Shown: positions 1 to 8,418 of the stretch, piece after piece
How positions within the stretch are numbered: position 1 is the stretch's first letter
Layout of the letters: every line of letters begins with the position of its first letter
From: Streptomyces sp. NBC_01445
GTDB lineage: Bacteria; Actinomycetota; Actinomycetes; Streptomycetales; Streptomycetaceae
Direction of reading: 5' to 3'
DNA: 64,000 nucleotides
Assembly (NCBI RefSeq): GCF_035918235.1
Contig: NZ_CP109485.1
Location: 9,145,001 to 9,209,000, forward strand
Position numbers and translations under genes: made by a program
The notes under the pieces: generated by a model
Told to the model about the DNA's origin: nothing
Databases searched by the model: none
What the model saw: the letters and a program-made list of their open reading frames with translations, nothing else

Positions 1-153
1 GTAGCGGATCGTGGCGGACAGGCCGCCGCCGTGCGGGTGGTGCTCGGGCCGGCCGTGGCCGCCGGCGGCTGCCGACGGGAGTGAGGCCGTGGTGCTCAGC
101 GCGGTCAACAGGGCGAAACCGATGACCGCGAGACGTCTCGGGCGGGTGCGCAT
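1..153 (-). CDS. Secreted protein, N-terminal part (possible penicillin-acylase family)
   Basis: Only the first 51 codons lie in the window; the gene runs off the left edge. The ATG at 153 has a GGGAGGC ribosome site just upstream. The translation begins MRTRPRRLAVIGFALLTAL, an arginine-rich n-region followed by a hydrophobic core and an Ala-rich cleavage region near residue 30. It is therefore probably exported. The mature start is His/Gly-rich and continues LSATIRY, which resembles from memory the mature start of Streptomyces secreted penicillin-acylase-type Ntn hydrolases. The family call is an inference from a few residues. Confidence 0.55.
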   Translation of the reverse strand, partial: MRTRPRRLAVIGFALLTALSTTASLPSAAAGGHGRPEHHPHGGGLSATIRY

Positions 154-293
154 CGTGCCTCCCAACTGGAGTGAGGGAAGGGGCGGTTGAGCGTACCAAC
201 GGGTATGCCCGGAAGGACGGCGTCCGGTGCGGCCTGCGCGCGACGCGCGTCACCGGCCTTGATTTCGTGTCGGCCGGGGCACAGGATCGCGCC

Positions 294-1817
294 ATGACGG
301 GTGCCCGGGATGAACAAGACGTACGTGCCAGCACGGTCGACGGGACGCTGCGCCGCAGCGCACGACGCGCCCCCGAGCGCGTCGCCGTCCGCTACGGCCC
401 GCGCGCATGGACGTACGCCGAACTCGACGCGGCCGTCTCGCGCGCGGCCGGCGTGCTGCGCGGCCTGGGCCTCGGACGAGGGGACCGCGTCGGCGCCTAC
501 GGGCACAACTCGGACGCGTACCTGATCGGCTTCCTGGCCTGTTCACGCGCCGGGCTCGTGCACGTGCCGGTCAACCAGAACCTCACCGGGGACGACCTCG
601 CCTACATCGTCGGCCAGTCCGGCTGTGCACTTGTACTGACCGACCCCGGCCTCGCGGACCGGCTCCCCGCCGGCGTGCGCACCCTGGCCCTGCGCGACGC
701 GGACGACTCCCTGCTCGCCAGGATCCCCTCCGCCGAGCCGTACGACGGTCCGCAGCCGGACGCCGACGACCTGGTGCAGCTCCTGTACACCTCCGGCACG
801 ACCGCGCTGCCCAAGGGCGCGATGATGTCGCACCGCGCTCTCGTCCACGAGTACGTCAGCGCGATCCATGCCCTCGGCCTCACGGAGACGGACCGGCCCG
901 TCCACTCCCTGCCGCTCTACCACTCGGCGCAGATGCACGTCTTCCTGCTGCCCTACCTCGCCGTCGGCGCGCAGAACACGATCCTCGACGCACCGGACGC
1001 CGCGACAATCTTCGACCTGGTGGAGGCGGGCGCGGGCGACAGCCTCTTCGCGCCGCCCACCGTCTGGATCGGCCTCTCGCAGCACCCGGACTTCGCCACC
1101 CGGGACCTGAGCGGCCTGCGCAAGGCCTTCTACGGCGCGTCGATCATGCCGGTGCCGGTCCTGGAACGGCTCCGCGCGCGCCTGCCCGGACTCGCCTTCT
1201 ACAACTGCTTCGGCCAGAGCGAGATCGGGCCCCTCGCCACCGTCCTCGGACCCGACGAGCACGAGGGCCGGATGGACTCGTGCGGGCGGCCCGTCCTGTT
1301 CGTCGAGGCACGTGTCGTCGACGAGGACGGGAAGGAGGTGCCCGACGGCACGGCCGGTGAAGTGGTCTACCGCTCACCGCAGTTGTGCGACGGCTACTGG
1401 GACAAGCCGCAGGAGACCGAGGCGGCCTTCCGCGACGGCTGGTTCCGCTCGGGAGACCTCGCGGTGCGCGACGCCGAGGGCTACTTCACCGTCGTCGACC
1501 GCGTGAAGGACGTCATCAACTCCGGGGGAGTGCTCGTCGCCTCACGCCAGGTCGAGGACGCGCTCTACACCCACCCGCAGGTGGCCGAGACCGCCGTCAT
1601 CGGCCTGCCCGACGAGCGCTGGATCGAGGCAGTCACGGCCGTCGTGGTCCGCGGTGGCGGCGAGGTGACCGAGGCGGAGCTCATCGCCCACGCGCGCGAG
1701 AAACTCGCCCACTTCAAGGCGCCCAAGCGGGTCGTCTTCGTGGACGAACTCCCGCGCAACGCCAGCGGCAAGATTCTCAAGCGCGAGCTGCGGGACCGGT
1801 TCCGTACGGTGCACTGA
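294..1817 (+). CDS. Acyl-CoA synthetase (class I adenylate-forming enzyme)
   Basis: A 507-residue ANL-superfamily enzyme that should activate a fatty or other carboxylic acid with ATP and load it on CoA. The AMP-binding P-loop LLYTSGTTALPKG lies near residue 165. The adenine-binding stretch YNCFGQSEIGP, the hinge GWFRSGDL, the C-terminal DRVKDVINSGG and the catalytic lysine motif NASGKILKREL are all intact. I start at ATG 294; the frame is open back to 171, but the upstream residues do not look like part of the family. The substrate cannot be read from the sequence. The gene stands alone and precedes the ThrRS attenuator by about 50 bases. Confidence 0.88.
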   Translation: MTGARDEQDVRASTVDGTLRRSARRAPERVAVRYGPRAWTYAELDAAVSRAAGVLRGLGLGRGDRVGAYGHNSDAYLIGFLACSRAGLVHVPVNQNLTGDDLAYIVGQSGCALVLTDPGLADRLPAGVRTLALRDADDSLLARIPSAEPYDGPQPDADDLVQLLYTSGTTALPKGAMMSHRALVHEYVSAIHALGLTETDRPVHSLPLYHSAQMHVFLLPYLAVGAQNTILDAPDAATIFDLVEAGAGDSLFAPPTVWIGLSQHPDFATRDLSGLRKAFYGASIMPVPVLERLRARLPGLAFYNCFGQSEIGPLATVLGPDEHEGRMDSCGRPVLFVEARVVDEDGKEVPDGTAGEVVYRSPQLCDGYWDKPQETEAAFRDGWFRSGDLAVRDAEGYFTVVDRVKDVINSGGVLVASRQVEDALYTHPQVAETAVIGLPDERWIEAVTAVVVRGGGEVTEAELIAHAREKLAHFKAPKRVVFVDELPRNASGKILKRELRDRFRTVH

Positions 1818-1858
1818 GCCCGCCGGAAAATGACGAGCGGAGGCGGCCGGGGCCCTGT

Positions 1859-1864
1859 TACGGT
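1859..1864 (+). promoter_or_regulatory. -10 box of a leaderless promoter for the Thr leader peptide
   Basis: TACGGT fits the TAnnnT form of actinobacterial -10 boxes. It ends 6 bases before ATG 1871, so the transcript would begin at or next to the leader-peptide start codon. No good -35 box is visible at 17-18 bases. This is an inference from spacing alone. Confidence 0.45.
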
Positions 1865-1870
1865 CCGGCC

Positions 1871-1927
1871 ATGAAGCGATGCGCAGCTGCCATGACGACG
1901 ACGCCGGAGAGTGTCCCGGCGCGCTGA
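1871..1927 (+). CDS. Threonine-rich regulatory leader peptide upstream of ThrRS
   Basis: An 18-codon open reading frame reads MKRCAAAMTTTPESVPAR and stops at TGA 1925-1927. Three consecutive ACG threonine codons occupy 1895-1903. It lies 86 bases before a threonyl-tRNA synthetase start codon and 15 bases before a 12-bp hairpin. In ribosome-mediated attenuation, a ribosome stalled at codons for the scarce amino acid stops the downstream terminator from forming. Match of codon identity to the downstream enzyme, small size and position all fit that model. The peptide itself probably has no function. I cannot show translation or regulation from sequence. Confidence 0.72.
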   Translation: MKRCAAAMTTTPESVPAR

Positions 1928-1942
1928 CAGCTGTCTCAGTCC

Positions 1943-1972
1943 GAAGCCCCGGGGCGAGTGCCCCGGGGCTTC
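1943..1972 (+). terminator. Attenuator hairpin before ThrRS
   Basis: GAAGCCCCGGGG and CCCCGGGGCTTC form a perfect 12-bp stem around a 6-base loop. There is no U-run after it, as in many Streptomyces terminators. It begins 15 bases after the leader-peptide stop. The upstream segment TCCCGG (1914-1919) could pair with CCGGGG inside the stem as a competing structure. That makes it a plausible conditional terminator, but an ordinary terminator of the preceding gene cannot be excluded. Confidence 0.65.
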
Positions 1973-2013
1973 GCCGTGGGACCACTCGCCCGACGACCGC
2001 GAGGGATCCCACC

Positions 2014-3324
2014 GTGAACCAGCAGAAGCAGGACCAGCAGAAGTACGAGCAGCGCAGTCAGGAACACCCGCAGCGCGAGCGCCCCGAGCACGAGAGTCCG
2101 AAGCACGACCACCGCAAGCTCGGCCGTGAGCTCGGCCTCTTCGGCACCGACCCGCTGATCGGCGCGGGACTGCCCTACTGGCTGCCCGACGGCGCGGCCG
2201 TACGGCACACCCTCGAGGAGTACATCCGCACCGCCGAGCGGCGGGCCGGCTACCGGCACGTGTACTCGCCGGTCCTCGGCAAGCGGGAGCTGTACGAGAT
2301 CTCGGGGCACTGGTCGCACTACAGCGACGACATGTTTCCCCCGATGGACCTGGGCGGCGAGCAGGTCGTCCTGCGGCCCAGCCTCTGTCCCCACCACGCC
2401 GTCATCTACCGTTCCCGCTCCCACAGCTACCGCGAACTCCCGCTGCGTATGGCGGAGTTGGGCGGCATGTACCGCTCCGAGCTGTCGGGCGTGCTCGGCG
2501 GTCTGACCCGCGTACGGGCCATCCAGCTCAACGACGCGCACATCTTCTGCACCCTCGCCCAGGTGGCCGACGAGGCGCGGGCGGCCCTGGAGATGATCCG
2601 CAGGGCCTACGAGGCGCTCGGCATCAACCCCGCGCGCTACCGGCTCTCTCTGCCGGGCCCGGGCGGCAAGTACGTCTCCGCCCCCGGGATGTGGCAGCGC
2701 TCGACCGCACTGCTCACCGATGTCCTCGACCGCTCGGGCCTTCCCTACGAGGCGGCCGAGGGAGAGGCAGCGTTCTACGGGCCCAAGATCGACGTCCAGG
2801 TCGCCGACGGCGCGGGACGCGAGTCCACCCTCTCCACCGTCCAGGTCGACTTCCACCAGCCCGAGCGTTTCGACCTGCACTACATCGGTCCGGACGGCGC
2901 GAAGCACCGGCCGGTGATGGTCCACCGCAGCATCATCGGCAGCGTGGAGCGGGTCGTCGCGCACCTCATCGAGCAGCAGGGCGGCGCCTTCCCGGCGTGG
3001 CTCGCGCCCACCCAGGTGGCGATCCTGCCGATCTCGGACGCAGAGCTTCCGCACGCCGATGCCCTCGCGCGGCGGTGCGCCGAGCTGGGGCTGCGGGCGG
3101 AGGTCGCGGGCCCGGACCGCGGCACCCTGGGCGCCCGTGTCCGGGAGGCCAGGCTCGTGCCGTACCAGGCGGTCATCGGCGGGAGGGAGGCGGCGGACGG
3201 TCGGGTCGCGCTGCGCCTGCGTGACGGCCGTCGCCCCGCCCCGCTGCCCGCCGAGGAGGTGCTTGCCAGGGTCGGGGCAGTCGTCGACGCGTACGGGCAC
3301 GACCTGTGGGACGAGGCGAGCTGA
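2014..3324 (+). CDS. Short threonyl-tRNA synthetase lacking TGS and editing domains
   Basis: A 436-residue class II synthetase that should charge tRNA-Thr with threonine. Only the catalytic core and C-terminal anticodon-binding domain are present; the N-terminal TGS and editing domains (over 200 residues) of standard bacterial ThrRS are absent. Zn/substrate ligands are conserved: Cys125 in LCPHH, His176 in NDAHIFC and His304 in MVHRS. The spacing between Cys125 and His176 matches E. coli Cys334-His385. Flanking residues differ from the E. coli motif as I recall it (Met-Asn before Cys is Ser-Leu here, and Pro-Gly-His is Pro-His-His). GTG 2014 is chosen for the GAGGGA site 7 bases upstream. The first 35 residues are a Gln/Glu/Lys/His-rich low-complexity extension. 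It is probably a second, inducible or drug-tolerant ThrRS beside a housekeeping copy elsewhere. Confidence 0.85.
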   Translation: MNQQKQDQQKYEQRSQEHPQRERPEHESPKHDHRKLGRELGLFGTDPLIGAGLPYWLPDGAAVRHTLEEYIRTAERRAGYRHVYSPVLGKRELYEISGHWSHYSDDMFPPMDLGGEQVVLRPSLCPHHAVIYRSRSHSYRELPLRMAELGGMYRSELSGVLGGLTRVRAIQLNDAHIFCTLAQVADEARAALEMIRRAYEALGINPARYRLSLPGPGGKYVSAPGMWQRSTALLTDVLDRSGLPYEAAEGEAAFYGPKIDVQVADGAGRESTLSTVQVDFHQPERFDLHYIGPDGAKHRPVMVHRSIIGSVERVVAHLIEQQGGAFPAWLAPTQVAILPISDAELPHADALARRCAELGLRAEVAGPDRGTLGARVREARLVPYQAVIGGREAADGRVALRLRDGRRPAPLPAEEVLARVGAVVDAYGHDLWDEAS

Positions 3325-3349
3325 CGGAATCGGGGCCGATGGGGGCGGG

Positions 3350-4645
<1,296 letters not shown>

Positions 4646-4706
4646 CGTCGACCGCACTCCCGAGCCCTGAGGGCCGACCATCCACCCACACTGGCATAAC
4701 GGGCAA

Positions 4707-4728
4707 ATCGGTCGACCGATCATTCGGT
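4707..4728. promoter_or_regulatory. Overlapping palindromes upstream of paaK (probable operator)
   Basis: ATCGGTCGACCGAT (4707-4720) is a perfect 14-base palindrome. ACCGATCATTCGGT (4715-4728) is a second inverted repeat (ACCGA, 4 bases, TCGGT) that shares its left arm. ACCG/CGGT half-sites are common in actinobacterial TetR operators. They lie about 60 bases upstream of the paaK start. The cognate repressor is not in the window. Confidence 0.5.
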
Positions 4729-4819
4729 TGATCCGTTCAGGGTCAGTAATTCAAGGGGCGGGGGCAGGCGTCAAGAGGCGGGACGGACTCAATCGCCGGC
4801 CGGGCGCCCCCAGATTCCC

Positions 4820-5611
4820 TCAGGCGCCACCGGCGGCCTCGTGGACGTACGGAGTCGTCGTGCTCAGGGCCGCGAAGCCGAGGCGTTCCAGGATCGGGCG
4901 GCTCATGCTGGAGGCGTCGACCTGGAGGTAGCGGTAGCCCCGCTCGGCGGCGATGCGGGTGCGGAACGCGACGAGGCTGCGGTAGATCCCGCGCCCGCGC
5001 CACTCGGCGACGGTGCCGCCGCCCCACAGGCTCGCGAAGTCCGTCCCCGGGTGCGTCTCCATGCGGGCCGCGCTCACCGGCACGTCCCCGGCCAGCGCGA
5101 GCACCGCGGGAACGGCGTCCGGGTCCTCGGCGAGCTGGGCGAGGAGCTGGTGCCGGGTGAGGCCGAGACTCCTGCCGAAGGCCTTGTCGTGCACCTCCGA
5201 CATGAGGTCGACGCCTGCCTCGTCGGTGACGGGGAGCAGCCGGATCCCCTCGGGAAGCGGGACATCTGTCGGCAGGTCCGCGACCTCGGCGACCAGGAGC
5301 GTCTCCACGGGCTCGGGGAGGAATCCGGCGGCCGTGAGCCGCTGCGGAAGGTCGTGCGGCAGGTCGTGCCCGTACACCTTCCACTCGAATTCGCGTCCGA
5401 GGTCGGTGAAATGGCGTACCTGCGCGGCGATCGCCGCGTCGGCCGAGTCCTCGTCGAGGTCCGACCACACGACGCCGTTCCAGGAGCTGCCCTCGGCGCC
5501 GGTCTGCCGCACCACGCCGTCCACCCGCTCGACCCGCGTGCCGGGGCCGTCGGGCCTCGCGTCCCGCCTCATCTGCTGGTCGAACAGGCCCAGCACCGCT
5601 TGGTGATCCAT
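4820..5611 (-). CDS. GNAT-family N-acetyltransferase
   Basis: A 263-residue protein whose C-terminal half has the acetyl-CoA-binding pattern of GNAT acyltransferases: VPVSAARMETHPGTDFASL, then WRGRGIYRSLVAFR (the Q/RxxGxG/A pyrophosphate loop), then YLQVDASSMSRPILERLGF. The N-terminal half is a divergent region often present in single-chain GNATs with two related domains. The substrate is unknown. The ATG at 5611 begins MDHQAVLGLFDQQMRRD. It is a monocistronic gene between paaK and a fadD gene, with no sign of a functional link to either. Confidence 0.8.
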   Translation of the reverse strand: MDHQAVLGLFDQQMRRDARPDGPGTRVERVDGVVRQTGAEGSSWNGVVWSDLDEDSADAAIAAQVRHFTDLGREFEWKVYGHDLPHDLPQRLTAAGFLPEPVETLLVAEVADLPTDVPLPEGIRLLPVTDEAGVDLMSEVHDKAFGRSLGLTRHQLLAQLAEDPDAVPAVLALAGDVPVSAARMETHPGTDFASLWGGGTVAEWRGRGIYRSLVAFRTRIAAERGYRYLQVDASSMSRPILERLGFAALSTTTPYVHEAAGGA

Positions 5612-5743
5612 CCGGTCACTTCAGCACCGGGACGACGGGGTGGCAACCGGATTGAGCCCGGCGCGAGGCCGCGCCCCGGTACGAGGCCGTGTCCCGCCAC
5701 GCGCCGTCGCCATGTCCCGCTACGAGCCCCCGGTCGCGCCCCG

Positions 5744-7357
5744 CTACGCCCCGCCCGCTACTGCCCGCGCCCACCGGTAGTCCGCCTTGCCGCTGGGTGA
5801 GCGCTGGATGCGGTCGGTCAGGACCAGCTGGCGGGGGATCTTGTAGCCCGCGAGGCGGGTGCGGCAGTGGGTCTGGATGTCGTCGAGCGAGGGCGGTTCC
5901 GCGCCGTCGCGCAGTTGGACCACCGCGGCGACGTGATTGCCCCACTTGGCGTCGGGCACCCCGGCCACCAGCGCGTCGTACACGTCGGGGTGGGACTTCA
6001 GGGCCTGCTCGACCTCTTCCGGATACACTTTCTCGCCGCCCGTGTTGATGCACTGCGAGCCGCGTCCGAGGACCGTGACGATGCCGTCCTCGTCGACCGT
6101 CGCCATGTCCCCGAGCAGCACCCACCGCTCGTCGCCCTTCTGGAAGAACGTCTCGGCCGTTTTCGCGGGGTCGTTGTAGTAGCCGAGCGGGACGTGCCCG
6201 CGCTGGGCGATGCGGCCCGGCTCTCCGGGGTCGACCGGCTCGTAGGTCGCCGGATCGACCACCTGCGTACGGGAGTTGACCCGCAGGCGGAAGCCCTTCT
6301 CCGGGCCGGAGTCGTCCGTCGCCGTGCCGTTGAAGCCGGACTCGGACGAGCCGAAGTTGTTCAGGAGCATCACGTTCGGGACGAGCGCCTGGAACTGCGC
6401 GCGCACCGTCTCCGACATGATCGCGCCCGACGACGAGACGCTGAACATCGACGAGCAGTCGGTGCCCTTCATCGGCCCGTTCAGCGCGTCGATCAGGGGC
6501 CGCAGCATCGCGTCCCCGACGAGCGACATGCTCGTCACCTTCTCCTTCTCGACCGTACGCAGCACTTCTTCGGGCACGAACTTCGTGTGGATGACGAGGC
6601 GTTGGCCGAAGTTGAAGCCGATGAAGGCGGTGAGCGTGGACGTGCCGTGCATCAGGGGAGGCGTCGGGAAGAAGGTGATCCCGTCACCGCCTGCCGCCAC
6701 GCGTTCGGCCAGCTCCTCCGGCCTGCTGACCGGGTCGCCCGTCGGTGCGCCGCCGCCGAGCCCTGAGAAGAACAGGTCCTCCTGGCGCCACATCACGCCC
6801 TTGGGCATGCCGGTCGTGCCGCCCGTGTAGATGATGAAGAGGTCGTCGGCCGAGCGCGGCCCGAAGCCGCGCTCCGGCGAGCCCGTGGCCTCCGCCTCCG
6901 TGAAGTCCACGGCCTTGACGGGCGGCGCGCCGGTCGGCGGGGTTCCGACGCGCACGAGGTGGCGCAGCTTCTCCGTCTGCGGCTGAGCGGCCGCGACGCG
7001 TTCGGTGAACTCGGCGTCGAAGACGAGCGCCGCGAGGTCCGCGTCACGGTAGAGGTAGACCAACTCCTCCTCTACGTAACGGTAGTTGACGTTGACGGGC
7101 ACGATCCGCGCCTTGAGGCAGGCGAGCACCGTCTGGAGATACTCGATGCCGTTGTAGAGGTGCAGGCCCAGATGTTCGCCGGGGCGGATCCCGCTGTCGA
7201 TCAGATGGTGCGCGAGGCGGTTGGCCGCCGCGTCGAGTCCGGCGTACGTGAGCCGGCGCTCCGCGCCCGTGCCGGGATGGTCGATGTGCACGAGCGCCTC
7301 GCGGTCGGGGACCACGTCGACGACCGACTCGAACAGGTCGGCAAGGTTGTACTCCAC
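5744..7357 (-). CDS. Long-chain/steroid-type acyl-CoA synthetase (FadD19-like)
   Basis: A 537-residue ANL-superfamily acyl-CoA ligase. The P-loop is IIYTGGTTGMPKGVMWRQED, a variant typical from memory of mycobacterial and rhodococcal FadD enzymes acting on steroid side chains and branched acids. NNFGSSESGF, VLGRGSQCINTGGEKVYPEEVE and the catalytic lysine in RSPSGKADYRW are intact. I choose GTG 7357 because AGGAGG lies 4 bases upstream; an ATG at 7381 is possible. It is transcribed away from a crotonase/DUF35/thiolase operon, with a shared 196-base control region holding a palindrome. It probably supplies the CoA ester that the operon degrades. Confidence 0.88.
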   Translation of the reverse strand: MEYNLADLFESVVDVVPDREALVHIDHPGTGAERRLTYAGLDAAANRLAHHLIDSGIRPGEHLGLHLYNGIEYLQTVLACLKARIVPVNVNYRYVEEELVYLYRDADLAALVFDAEFTERVAAAQPQTEKLRHLVRVGTPPTGAPPVKAVDFTEAEATGSPERGFGPRSADDLFIIYTGGTTGMPKGVMWRQEDLFFSGLGGGAPTGDPVSRPEELAERVAAGGDGITFFPTPPLMHGTSTLTAFIGFNFGQRLVIHTKFVPEEVLRTVEKEKVTSMSLVGDAMLRPLIDALNGPMKGTDCSSMFSVSSSGAIMSETVRAQFQALVPNVMLLNNFGSSESGFNGTATDDSGPEKGFRLRVNSRTQVVDPATYEPVDPGEPGRIAQRGHVPLGYYNDPAKTAETFFQKGDERWVLLGDMATVDEDGIVTVLGRGSQCINTGGEKVYPEEVEQALKSHPDVYDALVAGVPDAKWGNHVAAVVQLRDGAEPPSLDDIQTHCRTRLAGYKIPRQLVLTDRIQRSPSGKADYRWARAVAGGA

Positions 7358-7443
7358 CGCTCCTCCTGACCCAGGCGCCATCTCGATGTGGCCGTCATCT
7401 CAGCAGAGCCGCATGGAACAGGGAAGGGCCCCCGCACAAGAAA

Positions 7444-7460
7444 TCTGACTGACTGTCAGA
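7444..7460. promoter_or_regulatory. Palindromic operator between fadD and the crotonase operon
   Basis: TCTGACTGACTGTCAGA is an inverted repeat (TCTGAC / GTCAGA, 5-base centre) placed midway between the divergent fadD and enoyl-CoA hydratase genes. Its size and symmetry fit a TetR-family operator. A regulator bound here could silence both arms together. A TTGAAC box follows at 7467 but no clear -10 box. No regulator gene is adjacent. Confidence 0.5.
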
Positions 7461-7553
7461 AAACTCTTGAACTGGCCACCCGCCTACTGCAACCTGTTCT
7501 CGCATCCGAGACGTACGCGGCATCCGAGACGCATCCGAGACGGGAGCACGGCC

Positions 7554-8390
7554 ATGGATGGCACGGAACACGACGCGGGACACGGGACGGGTCACGGGAC
7601 GGAACACCTCGCGGTGCGGCGCGAAGGCGCCACCCTGGTCCTCACGCTCAACAGGCCCGAGGCCAAGAACGCGCTCTCCCTGCCGATGCTGGTCGGCCTC
7701 TACGACGGATGGGTCGCCGCCGACGAGGACGACTCGATCCGGTCGGTCGTCCTGACCGGCGCGGGCGGCACCTTCTGCGCCGGCATGGACCTCAAGGCCC
7801 TCGCCGGCAAGGGGATGGAGGGCGAGCAGTACCGGGACCGCCTCAAGGCCGACCCCGATCTCCATTGGAAGGCGATGCTGCGCCACCACCGGCCCCGTAA
7901 ACCCGTGATCGCCGCCGTCGAGGGCTACTGCGTGGCCGGCGGCACGGAGATCCTCCAGGGCACCGACATCCGCGTCGCCGCCGAGAGCGCGACCTTCGGA
8001 CTCTCCGAGGTCAAGCGAGCCCTCTTCCCGATCGGCGGCTCCACCGTGCGGCTGCAGCGCCAGATCCCGCGCACCCACGCCCTGGAGATGCTGCTGACCG
8101 GCAGGCACTACAGCGCGGCCGAGGCCCTCTCCGTCGGGCTGATCGGCAGCGTCGTCCCGACCGGCACCGCGCTCGACAAGGCCCTGGAGATCGCCGAGCA
8201 GGTCAACGCCTGCGGCCCGCTCGCGGTGGAGGCGGTGAAGGCCTCGGTGTACGAGACCGCCGAGATGACCGAGACCGACGGCCTCAAGTCCGAACTGGAG
8301 CGCGGCTGGCCGATCTTCGCCACCGAGGACGCGAAGGAGGGCCCCAGGGCCTTCGCCGAGAAGCGTCCCGCCGTCTACCGGCGCGCGTGA
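7554..8390 (+). CDS. Enoyl-CoA hydratase/isomerase (crotonase family)
   Basis: A 278-residue crotonase-fold protein, likely hydrating an enoyl-CoA thioester. After a His/Gly-rich head of about 20 residues the fold begins at LAVRREGATLVLTLNRPEAKNALS. The oxyanion-hole segments AGGTFCAGMDLKAL and EGYCVAGGTEI are present. Both glutamates that act in hydratases have counterparts, in GGTEILQGTD and FGLSEVKRAL. ATG 7554 follows a CGGGAGC site. It is the first gene of a four-gene operon (28 bases to the next). Three copies of CATCCGAGAC lie just upstream (7503-7541). Confidence 0.9.
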   Translation: MDGTEHDAGHGTGHGTEHLAVRREGATLVLTLNRPEAKNALSLPMLVGLYDGWVAADEDDSIRSVVLTGAGGTFCAGMDLKALAGKGMEGEQYRDRLKADPDLHWKAMLRHHRPRKPVIAAVEGYCVAGGTEILQGTDIRVAAESATFGLSEVKRALFPIGGSTVRLQRQIPRTHALEMLLTGRHYSAAEALSVGLIGSVVPTGTALDKALEIAEQVNACGPLAVEAVKASVYETAEMTETDGLKSELERGWPIFATEDAKEGPRAFAEKRPAVYRRA

Positions 8391-8418
8391 AGCCCTCCGA
8401 CCGCCAAGGAGTCCTGAA

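Noticed and set aside
7503..7541. Three CATCCGAGAC copies, considered as a CRISPR or operator array
   Set aside because: Units are only 10 bases with irregular 11-18 base spacing and no spacers; most likely slippage in the leader of the crotonase gene.
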